From Propionibacterium acidifaciens DSM 21887 (lineage in GTDB: Bacteria; Actinomycetota; Actinomycetes; Propionibacteriales; Propionibacteriaceae), in NCBI RefSeq assembly GCF_000426605.1, contig NZ_AUFR01000008.1, forward strand, positions 1 to 64,000: DNA of 64,000 nucleotides, written 5' to 3'. The notes beneath the pieces are model-generated. The model was not told the origin of the DNA. It did no database searches and saw only the letters and a program-made list of their open reading frames with translations. Within the stretch, counting starts at the first letter, position 1. Each line of letters starts with the position of its first letter. This document shows, piece by piece, positions 1-7,803 of this stretch. Position numbers and translations under genes: made by a program.

Positions 1-125
1 GTCGAGGACTTGGGTCGGTTTCGCCAGGCGTAGTAGCCGGACTTGGATACTTTCACCCACCGGCACATGGACTGGACGGGGCGGTTGCCTTCTTCGCGGT
101 GGATGCGGCGGTATTTCGCGCTCAC
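1..125 (-). CDS. IS3-family transposase OrfB (partial, runs off window)
   Basis: This is the N-terminal part of the IS3 OrfB (DDE transposase) frame. From a GTG at 125 it reads VSAKYRRIHREEGN, followed by CRWVKVSKSGYYAWRNRPKS, which is the typical N-terminal zone (a short helix-turn-helix ending in SGYYAW) of IS3 OrfB proteins. The catalytic DDE domain would lie beyond position 1. The GTG overlaps the OrfA stop (GTGA), but the usual product is an OrfAB fusion made by -1 frameshifting at the A6G heptamer at 160-154. Completeness of the gene cannot be judged from this window. Confidence 0.85.
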   Translation of the reverse strand, partial: MSAKYRRIHREEGNRPVQSMCRWVKVSKSGYYAWRNRPKSS

Positions 126-409
126 CCGGATTCCTGGGCGGAGAAGGCCGCCGCTTTTTTCAGGAACTCGTTTTCCATGCGGGCTTCCCGGAGCTCTGCC
201 TTCAGACGTTTGATCTCGGCGTGCTCTTCCGCGGTCATGGCATCAGTGCTGAGGTCGGGGTGTTCCTTCCGCCATCGTGCGACCCAGTTCCCGACTGTCT
301 GCGCCACAAGACCGTACGATCTGGCTACCTCGGCTATCGGCCTGGACTTCTGGACGATCTCGAGAACGACTTGTTCCTTAAATTCCGCACTATATTTCGG
401 TGCCGACAT
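122..409 (-). CDS. IS3-family transposase OrfA
   Basis: A 95-residue protein. An N-terminal helix-turn-helix covers about residues 8-45 (KYSAEFKEQVVLEI, then IAEVARSYGLVAQTVGNWVARW). A leucine-zipper-like coiled coil follows at about 60-88 (EIKRLKAELREARMENEFLKKA). This is the standard OrfA design of IS3 elements: the HTH binds the terminal repeats and the zipper mediates multimerisation with OrfAB. The slippery AAAAAAG lies under the codons for LKKA near the end, so ribosomes can leave this frame for OrfB. Length and motifs match the family; OrfA looks intact. Confidence 0.93.
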   Translation of the reverse strand: MSAPKYSAEFKEQVVLEIVQKSRPIAEVARSYGLVAQTVGNWVARWRKEHPDLSTDAMTAEEHAEIKRLKAELREARMENEFLKKAAAFSAQESG

Positions 410-434
410 GATCTAATTCTACCTCACGATCATT

Positions 435-677
435 TCACCCACTGTCCGAAAAACACCAAGCACTCCATGCACCGGTGAGGGTGTCGACACAGATTCGACC
501 ATTGCTTTTCGCGAAGGCGATCAGCCCTTCAAGGGGTCCGTTCTGGCTGGTGATTCGACATGGCCGGTCAAGGACGCTGTACACGCCATGCAAATGTGTG
601 GGTATCGTTCTCAGTCGTACGAGAATGTCCTGTGGGATATTGGCATCTGCGGCAATGGGCCAATCGAACCTGCCCAC
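435..677 (-). pseudogene. hypothetical gene remnant cut by the IS border
   Basis: An open stretch of about 80 codons starting at a GTG (677) reads GRFDWPIAADANIPQD early and SNGRICVDTLTGAW late. Its last residues (CFSDSG) are encoded by what looks like the IS end, so the original C-terminus is missing. It is in the same frame as the gene upstream (711-1058), separated only by a TAG at 711-713 and 11 open codons. It may therefore be a second gene or the back half of a nonsense-broken one. The 'RICVDTLTG' stretch loosely recalls SUKH-type immunity proteins, which is not enough for a call. Confidence 0.4.
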
Positions 678-710
678 CTTGTCGCCGACAAGATGACCGG
701 CGTCGCCCCA

Positions 711-1058
711 CTACGGATCCTCCTGCTCGGTCCCCTCCGGCGGACTGATCCTCGGCCACGAGAGCACAGCCTCACGCTCGGCGAGATAAGCGTCCTCTCC
801 AAGTTCCCTGGTGATGGCATCCGAGGGAATGCCGCGCAGATACGCCACTCGCCGACCAGCTTGCAGTGTGGACATGTATTCCCAGAGAGCATCTTTGGCC
901 GACTCCGATGAATCGAATGATGCCTCGATGTGATCCAAGGACAGAGCAAGCTCGTCCATGATGGTGAGAACCTGTTTGATCTCGGACTCGTCAAAACGAA
1001 TCATCTTCAGTTCACGGTGCATCATTTCCTCACGGTAGGGGTAGCGTTTCAGTCCCAC
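711..1058 (-). CDS. hypothetical protein, acidic and alpha-helical
   Basis: A 115-residue soluble, acidic protein with no signal peptide or membrane segment. Its central part (IRFDESEIKQVLTIMDELALS) suggests amphipathic helices. The start is uncertain: a GTG at 1058 gives the longest form, while an internal ATG pair about 12 codons later follows GAGGAA. Codon use is less GC-biased than in nearby housekeeping genes. Its position beside an IS end and a truncated frame suggests an accessory pair of genes, possibly toxin-immunity or restriction-like, but no domain is recognised. Confidence 0.5.
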   Translation of the reverse strand: MGLKRYPYREEMMHRELKMIRFDESEIKQVLTIMDELALSLDHIEASFDSSESAKDALWEYMSTLQAGRRVAYLRGIPSDAITRELGEDAYLAEREAVLSWPRISPPEGTEQEDP

Positions 1059-1323
1059 GTCACCGACGACACAACTCTCACCGAGGCTTATTCACAGCCA
1101 CAATGAACCAGACCATGGCTAGTGGTCGCATCTCTCGCTGAGCCTCTTGTGAGCAAGTCTCTCCGTACCCTGTCAAGGGATTCAGCAGCATGAACGGCGG
1201 GGCCGACAACCTGACCCGGTCCATCGCGAAGGAGGACCCGCGCCGCAGCTGGTGAAGCAGATCCGCGACAACAGCGACGCGTTCGAACCGGTGCTCGCCC
1301 GGCGGAGCCCCGCCGGGCGACCG

Positions 1324-1632
1324 TCACCCGAGCTCGTCGAGGGCCTTGTCCAGCCGGTCGAGCTTGCCGGTCATCTCGCCTGTGAAGCCGGTGCGGATAT
1401 CGGCCTTGAGGACGAGCGAGACGCGCGGGCTCACTGCGGCGACGGCCTCGCAGGCGTCGTGGACGACCCGCATGCACTCGTCCCAGCTCCCCTCGATGTT
1501 CGTGAACATCGCATTGGTCTCGTTGGGCAGGCCGGACTCGCGAACCACCTTGACCGCGGCGGCCACCGCGTCGTGCACGTAGCCATGGGCGTCGTCGCTC
1601 GTGGTGGGGCTGACCGAGAAGGCGATGAGCAT
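1324..1632 (-). CDS. MTH1187/YkoF-type thiamine-binding protein
   Basis: A 102-residue protein of the UPF0045/MTH1187 family, a ferredoxin-like fold that binds thiamine or related pyrimidines in characterised members. Features are the N-terminal beta strand MLIAFSVSPT, the central NETNAMFTNIEGSWDECMRVV segment typical of the family, and the final beta strand before the C-terminal helix. Length is normal for the family (about 100). It stands alone, with no thiamine transporter beside it. The ATG lies six bases after a TAGGCT box, so it is probably translated from a leaderless mRNA. The physiological ligand is inferred from the family only. Confidence 0.85.
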   Translation of the reverse strand: MLIAFSVSPTTSDDAHGYVHDAVAAAVKVVRESGLPNETNAMFTNIEGSWDECMRVVHDACEAVAAVSPRVSLVLKADIRTGFTGEMTGKLDRLDKALDELG

Positions 1633-1638
1633 GGCACG

Positions 1639-1644
1639 AGCCTA
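1639..1644 (-). promoter_or_regulatory. -10 box of a leaderless promoter (thiamine-binding gene)
   Basis: TAGGCT on the minus strand, then six bases, then the ATG at 1632. Transcription would start at or next to the start codon. The same geometry recurs at several genes in this window. No clear -35 is visible. Confidence 0.5.
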
Positions 1645-1953
1645 CGACCGCAGGGACATCCGCGCCAGGGGCACGGGGCGAGAGCCGCGGCCGAGTGATC
1701 TGACTCCAGAGACGCGCGCACCAGGGCGCGGGGCGGGAACGAGGCGAACCGCCCGGTCAGTACGGTGCCCGGTCCGCGCCAAGGGCCCGCCGGGCGGCGC
1801 CCCGCTCCCGGCCTGGCTCGACCCTGGACGAGCGGGCCCCGTCGTGAAACAGTGAGGATGACCGCGAGGAGGCCGTCGGGCCCCACAACCGCCTCCCGAG
1901 CGGCCCGGTCCGCATGCATCGGCCCAGCGCCGGTCCTCCCTTGGAGGCATCCC
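1645..1953. other. intergenic, no gene seen
   Basis: GC-rich spacer between divergent genes (thiamine-binding protein and DUF1440-type protein). Reading frames here are open only because of base composition, and none shows family-like sequence. A purine-rich TTGGAGG ribosome binding site ends the region at 1941-1947. Confidence 0.5.
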
Positions 1954-2544
1954 ATGGCCACGTGGTTCTCGCATCCGTTCAACCGGACCGATCCGGCGCG
2001 CCGACGCACCGGCACGGCGGTCCTCGTCGGCATCATCGGAGGCTTCTTCTCCGCGATCGTCAAATTCGGCTGGGAGGTGCCCTTCCCGCCCCGCACGCCC
2101 GAGCGCAATGCCACGAATCCCCCGCAGACCATGCTCGAGCACTGGTTCGGCATGAGCTCCGCCCAGTCCCACACGACCGTGTCCTTCAACCTCAACGACA
2201 CGCTGCCGATCTACTCGTTCATCGTCCACTTCGCCTTCGCGATCGTCCTCGCGATCTTCTACTGCGTCATGGCCGAGTACCTTCCGAGGATCAAGCTGTG
2301 GCAGGGCGCGGCCTTCGGCCTGCTCGTGTGGATCGGCGCGCACCTCGTCCTCATGCCGCTCACCGGGATCGTCCCCTCACCCTTCCCGTGGGTCGACGGC
2401 GGCCAGACCTGGTCGGAGCACTTCTCCGAGGCGCTCGGCCACGTCGTGTGGATGTGGTCGATCGAGATCGTCCGCCGCGACCTGCGCAACCGCATCACCC
2501 ACGAGCCGGACGCCGAGGTGCCGCTGGCCGGCGCGACGCGCTGA
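1954..2544 (+). CDS. YagU/DUF1440-family inner-membrane protein
   Basis: A 196-residue membrane protein starting at the ATG preceded by TTGGAGG six bases upstream; longer in-frame extensions look like non-coding sequence. Hydrophobic segments lie at about residues 22-42 (GTAVLVGIIGGFFSAIVKFG), 88-110 (FIVHFAFAIVLAIFYCVMAE) and 120-142 (GAAFGLLVWIGAHLVLMPLTG). The EVPFPPRTP and NPPQTMLE segments and the overall design match the DUF1440/YagU family. In E. coli YagU contributes to acid resistance; the molecular activity is unknown. It is transcribed alone. Confidence 0.8.
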   Translation: MATWFSHPFNRTDPARRRTGTAVLVGIIGGFFSAIVKFGWEVPFPPRTPERNATNPPQTMLEHWFGMSSAQSHTTVSFNLNDTLPIYSFIVHFAFAIVLAIFYCVMAEYLPRIKLWQGAAFGLLVWIGAHLVLMPLTGIVPSPFPWVDGGQTWSEHFSEALGHVVWMWSIEIVRRDLRNRITHEPDAEVPLAGATR

Positions 2545-2971
2545 ACCGGCGCCCGACCGAGGGGCGAAGGGCCGCTGCGCCGGGGCTGCGCCGGGACCCC
2601 GCGGCTGATGCCGCTCCGGTCGTGAGCCCGAGGGGCCCGGCCCGCACCGCCGTCGAATCCGCCATCGACCGCCGAGACCGAGGTCGTGAGCGCGCGGGGG
2701 CCGGGCCCGCCCGGCCGCCGCTCCCCCGCCGCGGCGCTGTCGACCGGCAACCAGACCAACAATCGCGAGAGGAACGAGACCATCCCCCGCCCCCGGCGCT
2801 GTCGGCCGGCAAGCTGTCGGTCGGCGATCCAGGCCGGGCCCGCCCGGCCGTCGTTCCCCGAACGACCGCACCGGAGGGCTCTCGTCGGAGCGGCCCGGTC
2901 GGACCGGCCCCGGTCGGAAGGCGCGGCCGCAGGCGGCAGACCCGCTCCGCTCCCCTCATCCGCCGTGGCCT
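2545..2971. other. intergenic, no gene seen
   Basis: About 430 bases of very GC-rich sequence between the convergent ends of the DUF1440-type gene and cydDC. Frames are open on both strands by composition only (arginine/proline-rich). I saw no convincing gene or long hairpin. Confidence 0.5.
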
Positions 2972-5900
2972 TCAGGTCCGCACAACCACCGGCCGCAGCG
3001 CCGTCTCGCGGTCGCAGGCTGCCACGAGGCCCGGGTCGTGGGTGATGACGAGCGCCCCTGCGCCCGCGACACCGGCCCAGACGTCATCCATGAGCGCCTC
3101 GGCCGTGTCGTGGTCGAGGTGCTCGGTGGGCTCGTCGAGGATGACGAGCCGGTCGCGGTCGCGGCCGACGAGCACGCGGGCCATCGCGACGCGGCGGGCC
3201 TCGCCGCCGGAGAGGGTGGCCCCCTCCTCCCCCACCTCGCGGTCGGGGCTCATGGCCGCCAGCCCGGCTGCGTCGAGCGCGGCGCGCACCTGCCCGTCCG
3301 TGGCGTCCCGGTCGCCGATGCGCACGTTCTCGGCGATCGTCGTGGCGAAGATGTGGGCGTCCTGGGCCAGGTAGCCGATGCCCGACGGGGCCGTGAGCGC
3401 GCCGCCGCGCGGGGGGATGAGACCCATGATCGTGGCCGCCAGGGTCGTCTTGCCGGTGCCGGACGGGCCGGTGAGCGCCACCCGCTCCCCGGGGGCCACG
3501 GTGAGGCCGATGCCGTCGACGATGACCGGGCCGCCCGGCCAGCCGATCGCCAGCTCGTCGAGCACGAGCTCGCGCACGCCGTTGTCGACGCCGATCTCGC
3601 GGTCGCCGCTGCCGACGGGCTCGGCGGACAGGAGGGCGAGGACGCGGCCGAGCGACGACCGGGCGCGGGTGAGGCTCTGGGCCCCCTTGATGAGGTCGTT
3701 GAAGCCCTCGTTGAGAGCGAGCGGCGTGAGGACGAGGACGGCGAGCTCGCGGGCGAGGAGCGTGCCGGCGGCGACCTCGTGCCCTCCGATGAGCAGCCCG
3801 CCGACCACCGCCGCCGCGCACATGAGCATCTGGCCCGCCGAGGCCAGGCCGCGGGTCCAGGCCGCGCGGGCCTCGGCCGCGGCCAGCTCGCCGTCGAGTT
3901 CGCGCAGCCCGGCCAGGGCGGTGCCGACGTCCCCGTAGGCGACGAGCTCGGGCGCGCAGCGGGCCAGCCGCCGCACCTCGTCGCCGAGGCGGCCGCGCAG
4001 GGGCGCCGCCGCCCGGTCGGCCCGCTCGGAGAGCCGCTGGCCGAGCCGGGGCAGGGCGAAGCCGGCGAGGACGCTCGTGACGAGCAGCAGCACGGCGTCC
4101 GCCGGTGAGAGCGCCCCCATGAGCGCGCTCGAGGCCGCTATGACGAGACCGGCGCCGGCGAAGGGCACGAGGACGCGCACGACGACGTCGAGGACGCCCT
4201 CCACGTCGGCGGTGACGCGCACGAGCAGGTCGCCGCGCCGGCTGCCGAGCAGCGTGGTGCGGGCCAGGCGGGCGAAGACGGTCTCGCGCAGGGCGCTCTC
4301 CATGCGCAGCGCCAGGTCGTGGCCGAGGAGGCGTTCGGCGTAGCGGAAGGCGCCCCGCCCGATGCCGAAGAAGCGGACGAGCACGGAGGCCGCGAGCAGG
4401 TGGAGCACGGGCGGGTGCTCTGCGGCGCGGGACAGCAGCCAGCCGGCCACGCCCATGAGGCCGACGGACGAGCCTGCCGCGCAGAAGGCCAGCAGGACGG
4501 AGCCGACGAACCGGAGGCGGCCGGCCGGGACGACCCCGAGCAGCGCGCGCACGAGCCGGCCCGGGGTGGTGACGCGCCGGGCCGGGGCGAGGACGGGCTG
4601 CGCCTCGGGCTCGGGGACCCGTCGGCGCAGGGCGTGCGGGTGCCCGGCGTCGGACAGGAGGAAGGCGTCCTCGGACCCGGCGGGCCCCTCGCCGCCGACT
4701 CCCACGACCCCCACGCGCCCGGACACCTCGTCGCAGGACCCGCCCGTTACCCTGTTGGTGGTGTCGGCGATGGGGTGCCGGCAGCCGGGGCCCGGCTCCC
4801 CGTCGCCGGGGCCGGTGTCCGACTCCGGGACGGGCCGCGGCGGGACGACCTCGACGACCCGGTCGGCCATCTCCAGCAGCGCCGGGCGGTGCGAGATGAT
4901 GACGGCCGAGGCGCCGCTGGCGCGGACGGCCTCGAGGGCGCGGGCCTCGGTGGGCTGGTCGAGACCGGCCGTCGGCTCGTCGAGCACGAGGAGGCGCGCC
5001 CCGCCCAGCTCGATGCGCAGCAGGGCGCGGGCCAGGGCGACCCGGCGGCGCTCGCCGGAGCTGAGGCCCTCGCCCTCGTCGGCCACGACGCGGTCGAGGG
5101 CCAGCGCCTCCCCTCCGGCGCGGTCGAGGGCGTCGCGCAGCCGGGCGTCGTCGGCCTCCGGGAAGCCGATGCGGACGTTGTCGGCGATCGTCCCGCCCGG
5201 CATGGCCGGGTCCTGGGAGACGTAGGCGATGCGGGCCCGCCACTGGTCGGGGTCGACGCTCGCCAGGTCGACACCGCCGACGAGGACGCGGCCGCCGGTG
5301 GCGGCCCGGAAGCCCATGAGGACGCTGAGGGCGGTGGACTTGCCGCCGCCGGAGGGGCCGGCCAGGGCCAGCACCCGGCCCGGCTCGATCCGGCAGCTGA
5401 GCGGGGCGAGGGCGGGGCGGTCGGCGCCCGGGTAGGTGACCGACAGCTCGTCGAGGACCACCGGCACCCGCCCGGGGTCGGGGGCCGGGGCGGTGCCGCC
5501 GATCCGTCCGGCCTCGGCCCGCTCGATGACCTCGAACGCCTTGGCCGCGGCGGCGGTGCCGTCGGCGGAGTCGTGGAAGTGGACGCCGACCTGACGGATC
5601 GGCAGGTAGACCTCGGGGGTCAGGATGAGGACGAACAGGGAGGTGCGCAGGTCGAACCGGGCGTCGACGACGCGCATGCCCATCGAGACGGCCACGAGCG
5701 CGACCGACAGGGTGCTGATCAGCTCGAGCACGAAGGACGACAGGAAGGCCAGGCGCAGGGTCCGCATCGTCTCGGTGCGGTGGGCGCGCTCGGTGATGCG
5801 CAGGCCCTCGAGCTGGGCGCGGGCGCGGCCGAAGACCTGCAGGGTCGGCAGGCCCGCGACGAGATCGGCGAAGTGGTTCGACAGGCGGGCCTGCTGGGCG

Positions 5901-6463
5901 AAGCGCCGGTCGACCTGCCGCTGGGTGGCGATGCCGATGAGCGCCATGAAGACGGGGATGAGCGGGATCGTGGCGGCGATCATGAGCGCCGAGCGCAGAT
6001 CCTGGGTGAGGATGGCGACGCCGGTGACCAGCGGCACGCTGACGGCCATCATGAGCTGCGGCAGGTACTTCGAGTAGTAGCCATCGAGGGCGTCCAGGCC
6101 CTGGGTGACGAGCGTGATGAGCGTGCCCGAGGGGGTCGAGGCGTCGTCGGGCAGCGCGAGACGGGCCCGCATGACGTCGGTGCGCAGCTGGGACTTCACC
6201 GCCGAGCAGGCGCGGTGGGCGAACAGCTGGGACAGCCAGTTCAGGCCGGCGCGGGCGGCGAGGACGGCCAGCAGCCCGGCGGCGACGGGCCCGATGCCGT
6301 CCATGGCTCCCGTGTCGACGACGCGGGCGACGCCGTCGGAGAGGAGGCGCGCCTGGGCCAGGACGAGGAGGGCCGTCGCCACGCCGACGAGGGCGACGGC
6401 GACGAGGAAGAACCGCGTCGCCTTGGCGCGCCTGACGAGGCGCGGATCGAGCGGACCCGGCAT
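2972..6463 (-). CDS. cydDC: fused CydD-CydC thiol/heme ABC exporter for cytochrome bd assembly
   Basis: A single 1163-residue polypeptide carrying two complete ABC half-transporters. Half 1 (CydD-like) has membrane segments over residues 1-300, Walker A GPSGGGKST near 370, signature LSSGERRRVALARALL, and Walker B LLVLDEP. Half 2 (CydC-like) has its membrane domain at roughly 600-900, Walker A GPSGTGKTT, signature LSGGEARRVAMARVL, and LVILDEP. CydDC exports reductant (cysteine/glutathione in E. coli) and is needed to assemble heme in cytochrome bd; in many actinobacteria the two are fused, as here. The ATG at 6463 is chosen for its GGAGG seven bases upstream; an in-frame ATG at 6532 lacks one. 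It lies just downstream of cydAB but behind its own putative operator. Confidence 0.93.
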   Translation of the reverse strand: MPGPLDPRLVRRAKATRFFLVAVALVGVATALLVLAQARLLSDGVARVVDTGAMDGIGPVAAGLLAVLAARAGLNWLSQLFAHRACSAVKSQLRTDVMRARLALPDDASTPSGTLITLVTQGLDALDGYYSKYLPQLMMAVSVPLVTGVAILTQDLRSALMIAATIPLIPVFMALIGIATQRQVDRRFAQQARLSNHFADLVAGLPTLQVFGRARAQLEGLRITERAHRTETMRTLRLAFLSSFVLELISTLSVALVAVSMGMRVVDARFDLRTSLFVLILTPEVYLPIRQVGVHFHDSADGTAAAAKAFEVIERAEAGRIGGTAPAPDPGRVPVVLDELSVTYPGADRPALAPLSCRIEPGRVLALAGPSGGGKSTALSVLMGFRAATGGRVLVGGVDLASVDPDQWRARIAYVSQDPAMPGGTIADNVRIGFPEADDARLRDALDRAGGEALALDRVVADEGEGLSSGERRRVALARALLRIELGGARLLVLDEPTAGLDQPTEARALEAVRASGASAVIISHRPALLEMADRVVEVVPPRPVPESDTGPGDGEPGPGCRHPIADTTNRVTGGSCDEVSGRVGVVGVGGEGPAGSEDAFLLSDAGHPHALRRRVPEPEAQPVLAPARRVTTPGRLVRALLGVVPAGRLRFVGSVLLAFCAAGSSVGLMGVAGWLLSRAAEHPPVLHLLAASVLVRFFGIGRGAFRYAERLLGHDLALRMESALRETVFARLARTTLLGSRRGDLLVRVTADVEGVLDVVVRVLVPFAGAGLVIAASSALMGALSPADAVLLLVTSVLAGFALPRLGQRLSERADRAAAPLRGRLGDEVRRLARCAPELVAYGDVGTALAGLRELDGELAAAEARAAWTRGLASAGQMLMCAAAVVGGLLIGGHEVAAGTLLARELAVLVLTPLALNEGFNDLIKGAQSLTRARSSLGRVLALLSAEPVGSGDREIGVDNGVRELVLDELAIGWPGGPVIVDGIGLTVAPGERVALTGPSGTGKTTLAATIMGLIPPRGGALTAPSGIGYLAQDAHIFATTIAENVRIGDRDATDGQVRAALDAAGLAAMSPDREVGEEGATLSGGEARRVAMARVLVGRDRDRLVILDEPTEHLDHDTAEALMDDVWAGVAGAGALVITHDPGLVAACDRETALRPVVVRT

Positions 6464-6518
6464 GGGCGGACCTCCCTGGTCATCGTGCGCCGTCGTCGGG
6501 CGGACGCCGGCACGGCAT

Positions 6519-6542
6519 TTTTCACAGTACAACTTGTGAAAA
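6519..6542 (-). promoter_or_regulatory. AT-rich dyad upstream of cydDC, candidate operator
   Basis: TTTTCACA, eight bases, TGTGAAAA: perfect 8-bp arms in an otherwise GC-rich region, 56 bases before the cydDC start and after cydB. The half-sites resemble those of Rex and CRP/FNR-type sites but are in the opposite order (TCACA first, TGTGA second), so the cognate regulator is not obvious. Position suggests control of cydDC separately from cydAB. Confidence 0.5.
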
Positions 6543-6647
6543 TTATGCCGCGGTCGTCACCCCGGCCCCGCGCCGTCGCCGGTTCCGGGGGCCGGCAGGC
6601 TCTCGCGAGGGTGGGACGTCACCCCGCCCCCGCGCCGCCGTCGGTCC

Positions 6648-7802
6648 TCACGCCCAGATCGTGGTCGCGACCTCGTTCGGCTCGGTCTCGTGCTCGGGCA
6701 GCTCCCGGCCGCTGATCCGCCTGTGGAAGACCCAGTAGCTCCAGATCTGGTAGGCCAGCACGACCGGCACGACGCAGGCCGCGAAGATCGTCATGAGCCT
6801 CAGCGTGTGCGGTGAGCTGGACGCGGTGACCATGGTGAGGGGGTCCCCCATGTCCGCCGGGACGAAGCCGAGCGTCCCGTAGATCCTCGTGAAGATCATG
6901 ACGAACAGGGCGACGATCGTCGCCCCGGTGAGGAGGAAGGCCCAGCCGTTGCGCTCGACGCGCTGGGCCAGGACCGCCACGGCCAGGGCGAGGACCGAGC
7001 CGAGGCCGGCGACCCACACGACGACGCCGGCCGCGGTGCCGAGGTAGGGGTTCCGTCCGGCGCCGTGGACGGTGCAGGCGATGACGACGAAGGCCGCCAG
7101 GACGGCCACGGTGACAGGGCCGAGGGTCCGCAGGAGCGCCATGGCCCGCTCGCGCACCTCGCCGTAGGTCTTGAGGGCGAGGAAGACGGCGCCGTGGGTG
7201 CAGAACAGCAGGACGAAGAGCGCGCCGCCGAGCAGACCGAACGGGTTGAACAGGCTCCAGAAGCCCCCGGTGAACAGGTTCGGGGAGCCGAAGGCCGTCG
7301 GGTCGGGGGCGACCGGCAGGCCGCGGACGAAGTTCGCGAAGCCGATCCCGAGCACCAGCGAGACGACGAGGGAGCCGATGCTCGCGCAGGCGTCGAAGGC
7401 GTCGCGCCAACGGTCGTCGGGCATCTTGGCGCGGTACTCGAAGGAGACGCCGCGCGCGATGAGCCCGACGAGGACGAGGAACAGCGGCAGGTAGAGGGCG
7501 CTGAACAGCGTCGAGTACCAGCCCGGGAAGGCCGCGAACATGCCGCCGCCGGCGGTCAGCAGCCACACCTCGTTGCCGTCCCAGGTGGGGCCGATGGTGT
7601 TGATCATGACGCGGCGGCGCCCGGGATCCCGGCCCAGGACCGGGTAGAGCATGGCGACGCCGAAGTCGAAGCCCTCGAGGAAGAAGAAGCCCGTCCACAG
7701 GAGAGCGATCAGGCAGAACCAGACGACCTGCAGGGGGCTCGCGCCGAGCTCGATCTGCAGGGGGACCGCGCCGGTCAGCATGGTGGTCAGCATGTCAGTC
7801 AC
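6648..7802 (-). CDS. cydB: cytochrome bd ubiquinol/menaquinol oxidase subunit II
   Basis: A 384-residue polytopic membrane protein of the CydB family. The N-terminal helix (LQVVWFCLIALLWTGFFFLEGFDFGVAML) and the GRDPGRRRVMINTIGPTWDGNEVWLL segment are hallmarks of CydB. With CydA it forms the high-affinity terminal oxidase that reduces O2 to water using quinol, without proton pumping. The GTG start at 7802 is one base past the cydA stop (TGA 7806-7804), so the two are translationally coupled. An alternative ATG lies three codons downstream. Length is normal for the family. Confidence 0.95.
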   Translation of the reverse strand: MTDMLTTMLTGAVPLQIELGASPLQVVWFCLIALLWTGFFFLEGFDFGVAMLYPVLGRDPGRRRVMINTIGPTWDGNEVWLLTAGGGMFAAFPGWYSTLFSALYLPLFLVLVGLIARGVSFEYRAKMPDDRWRDAFDACASIGSLVVSLVLGIGFANFVRGLPVAPDPTAFGSPNLFTGGFWSLFNPFGLLGGALFVLLFCTHGAVFLALKTYGEVRERAMALLRTLGPVTVAVLAAFVVIACTVHGAGRNPYLGTAAGVVVWVAGLGSVLALAVAVLAQRVERNGWAFLLTGATIVALFVMIFTRIYGTLGFVPADMGDPLTMVTASSSPHTLRLMTIFAACVVPVVLAYQIWSYWVFHRRISGRELPEHETEPNEVATTIWA

Positions 7803-7803
7803 C

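Larger units (their letters stand above)
1..460 (-). mobile_element. IS3-family insertion sequence, one end only
   Basis: Two reading frames in the IS3 arrangement lie on the minus strand: OrfA (122-409) and the start of OrfB (from 125), in the -1 frame relative to OrfA. An AAAAAAG heptamer (minus strand, 160-154) sits where IS3 elements shift frame to make the OrfAB transposase, and the -1 frame is open from there into OrfB. The rest of OrfB and the distal inverted repeat lie outside the window. The proximal end is placed roughly at 440-460; no target duplication can be seen with only one end. Confidence 0.85.

Noticed and set aside
6519-6542. Rex or CRP/FNR operator
   Set aside because: Half-sites are in reverse order (TCACA then TGTGA), so neither consensus is matched; kept only as an unidentified dyad.
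3038-6715. Long plus-strand open frames opposite cydDC
   Set aside because: Arg/Gly/Asp-rich shadows created by GC bias; the minus strand carries all ABC motifs.
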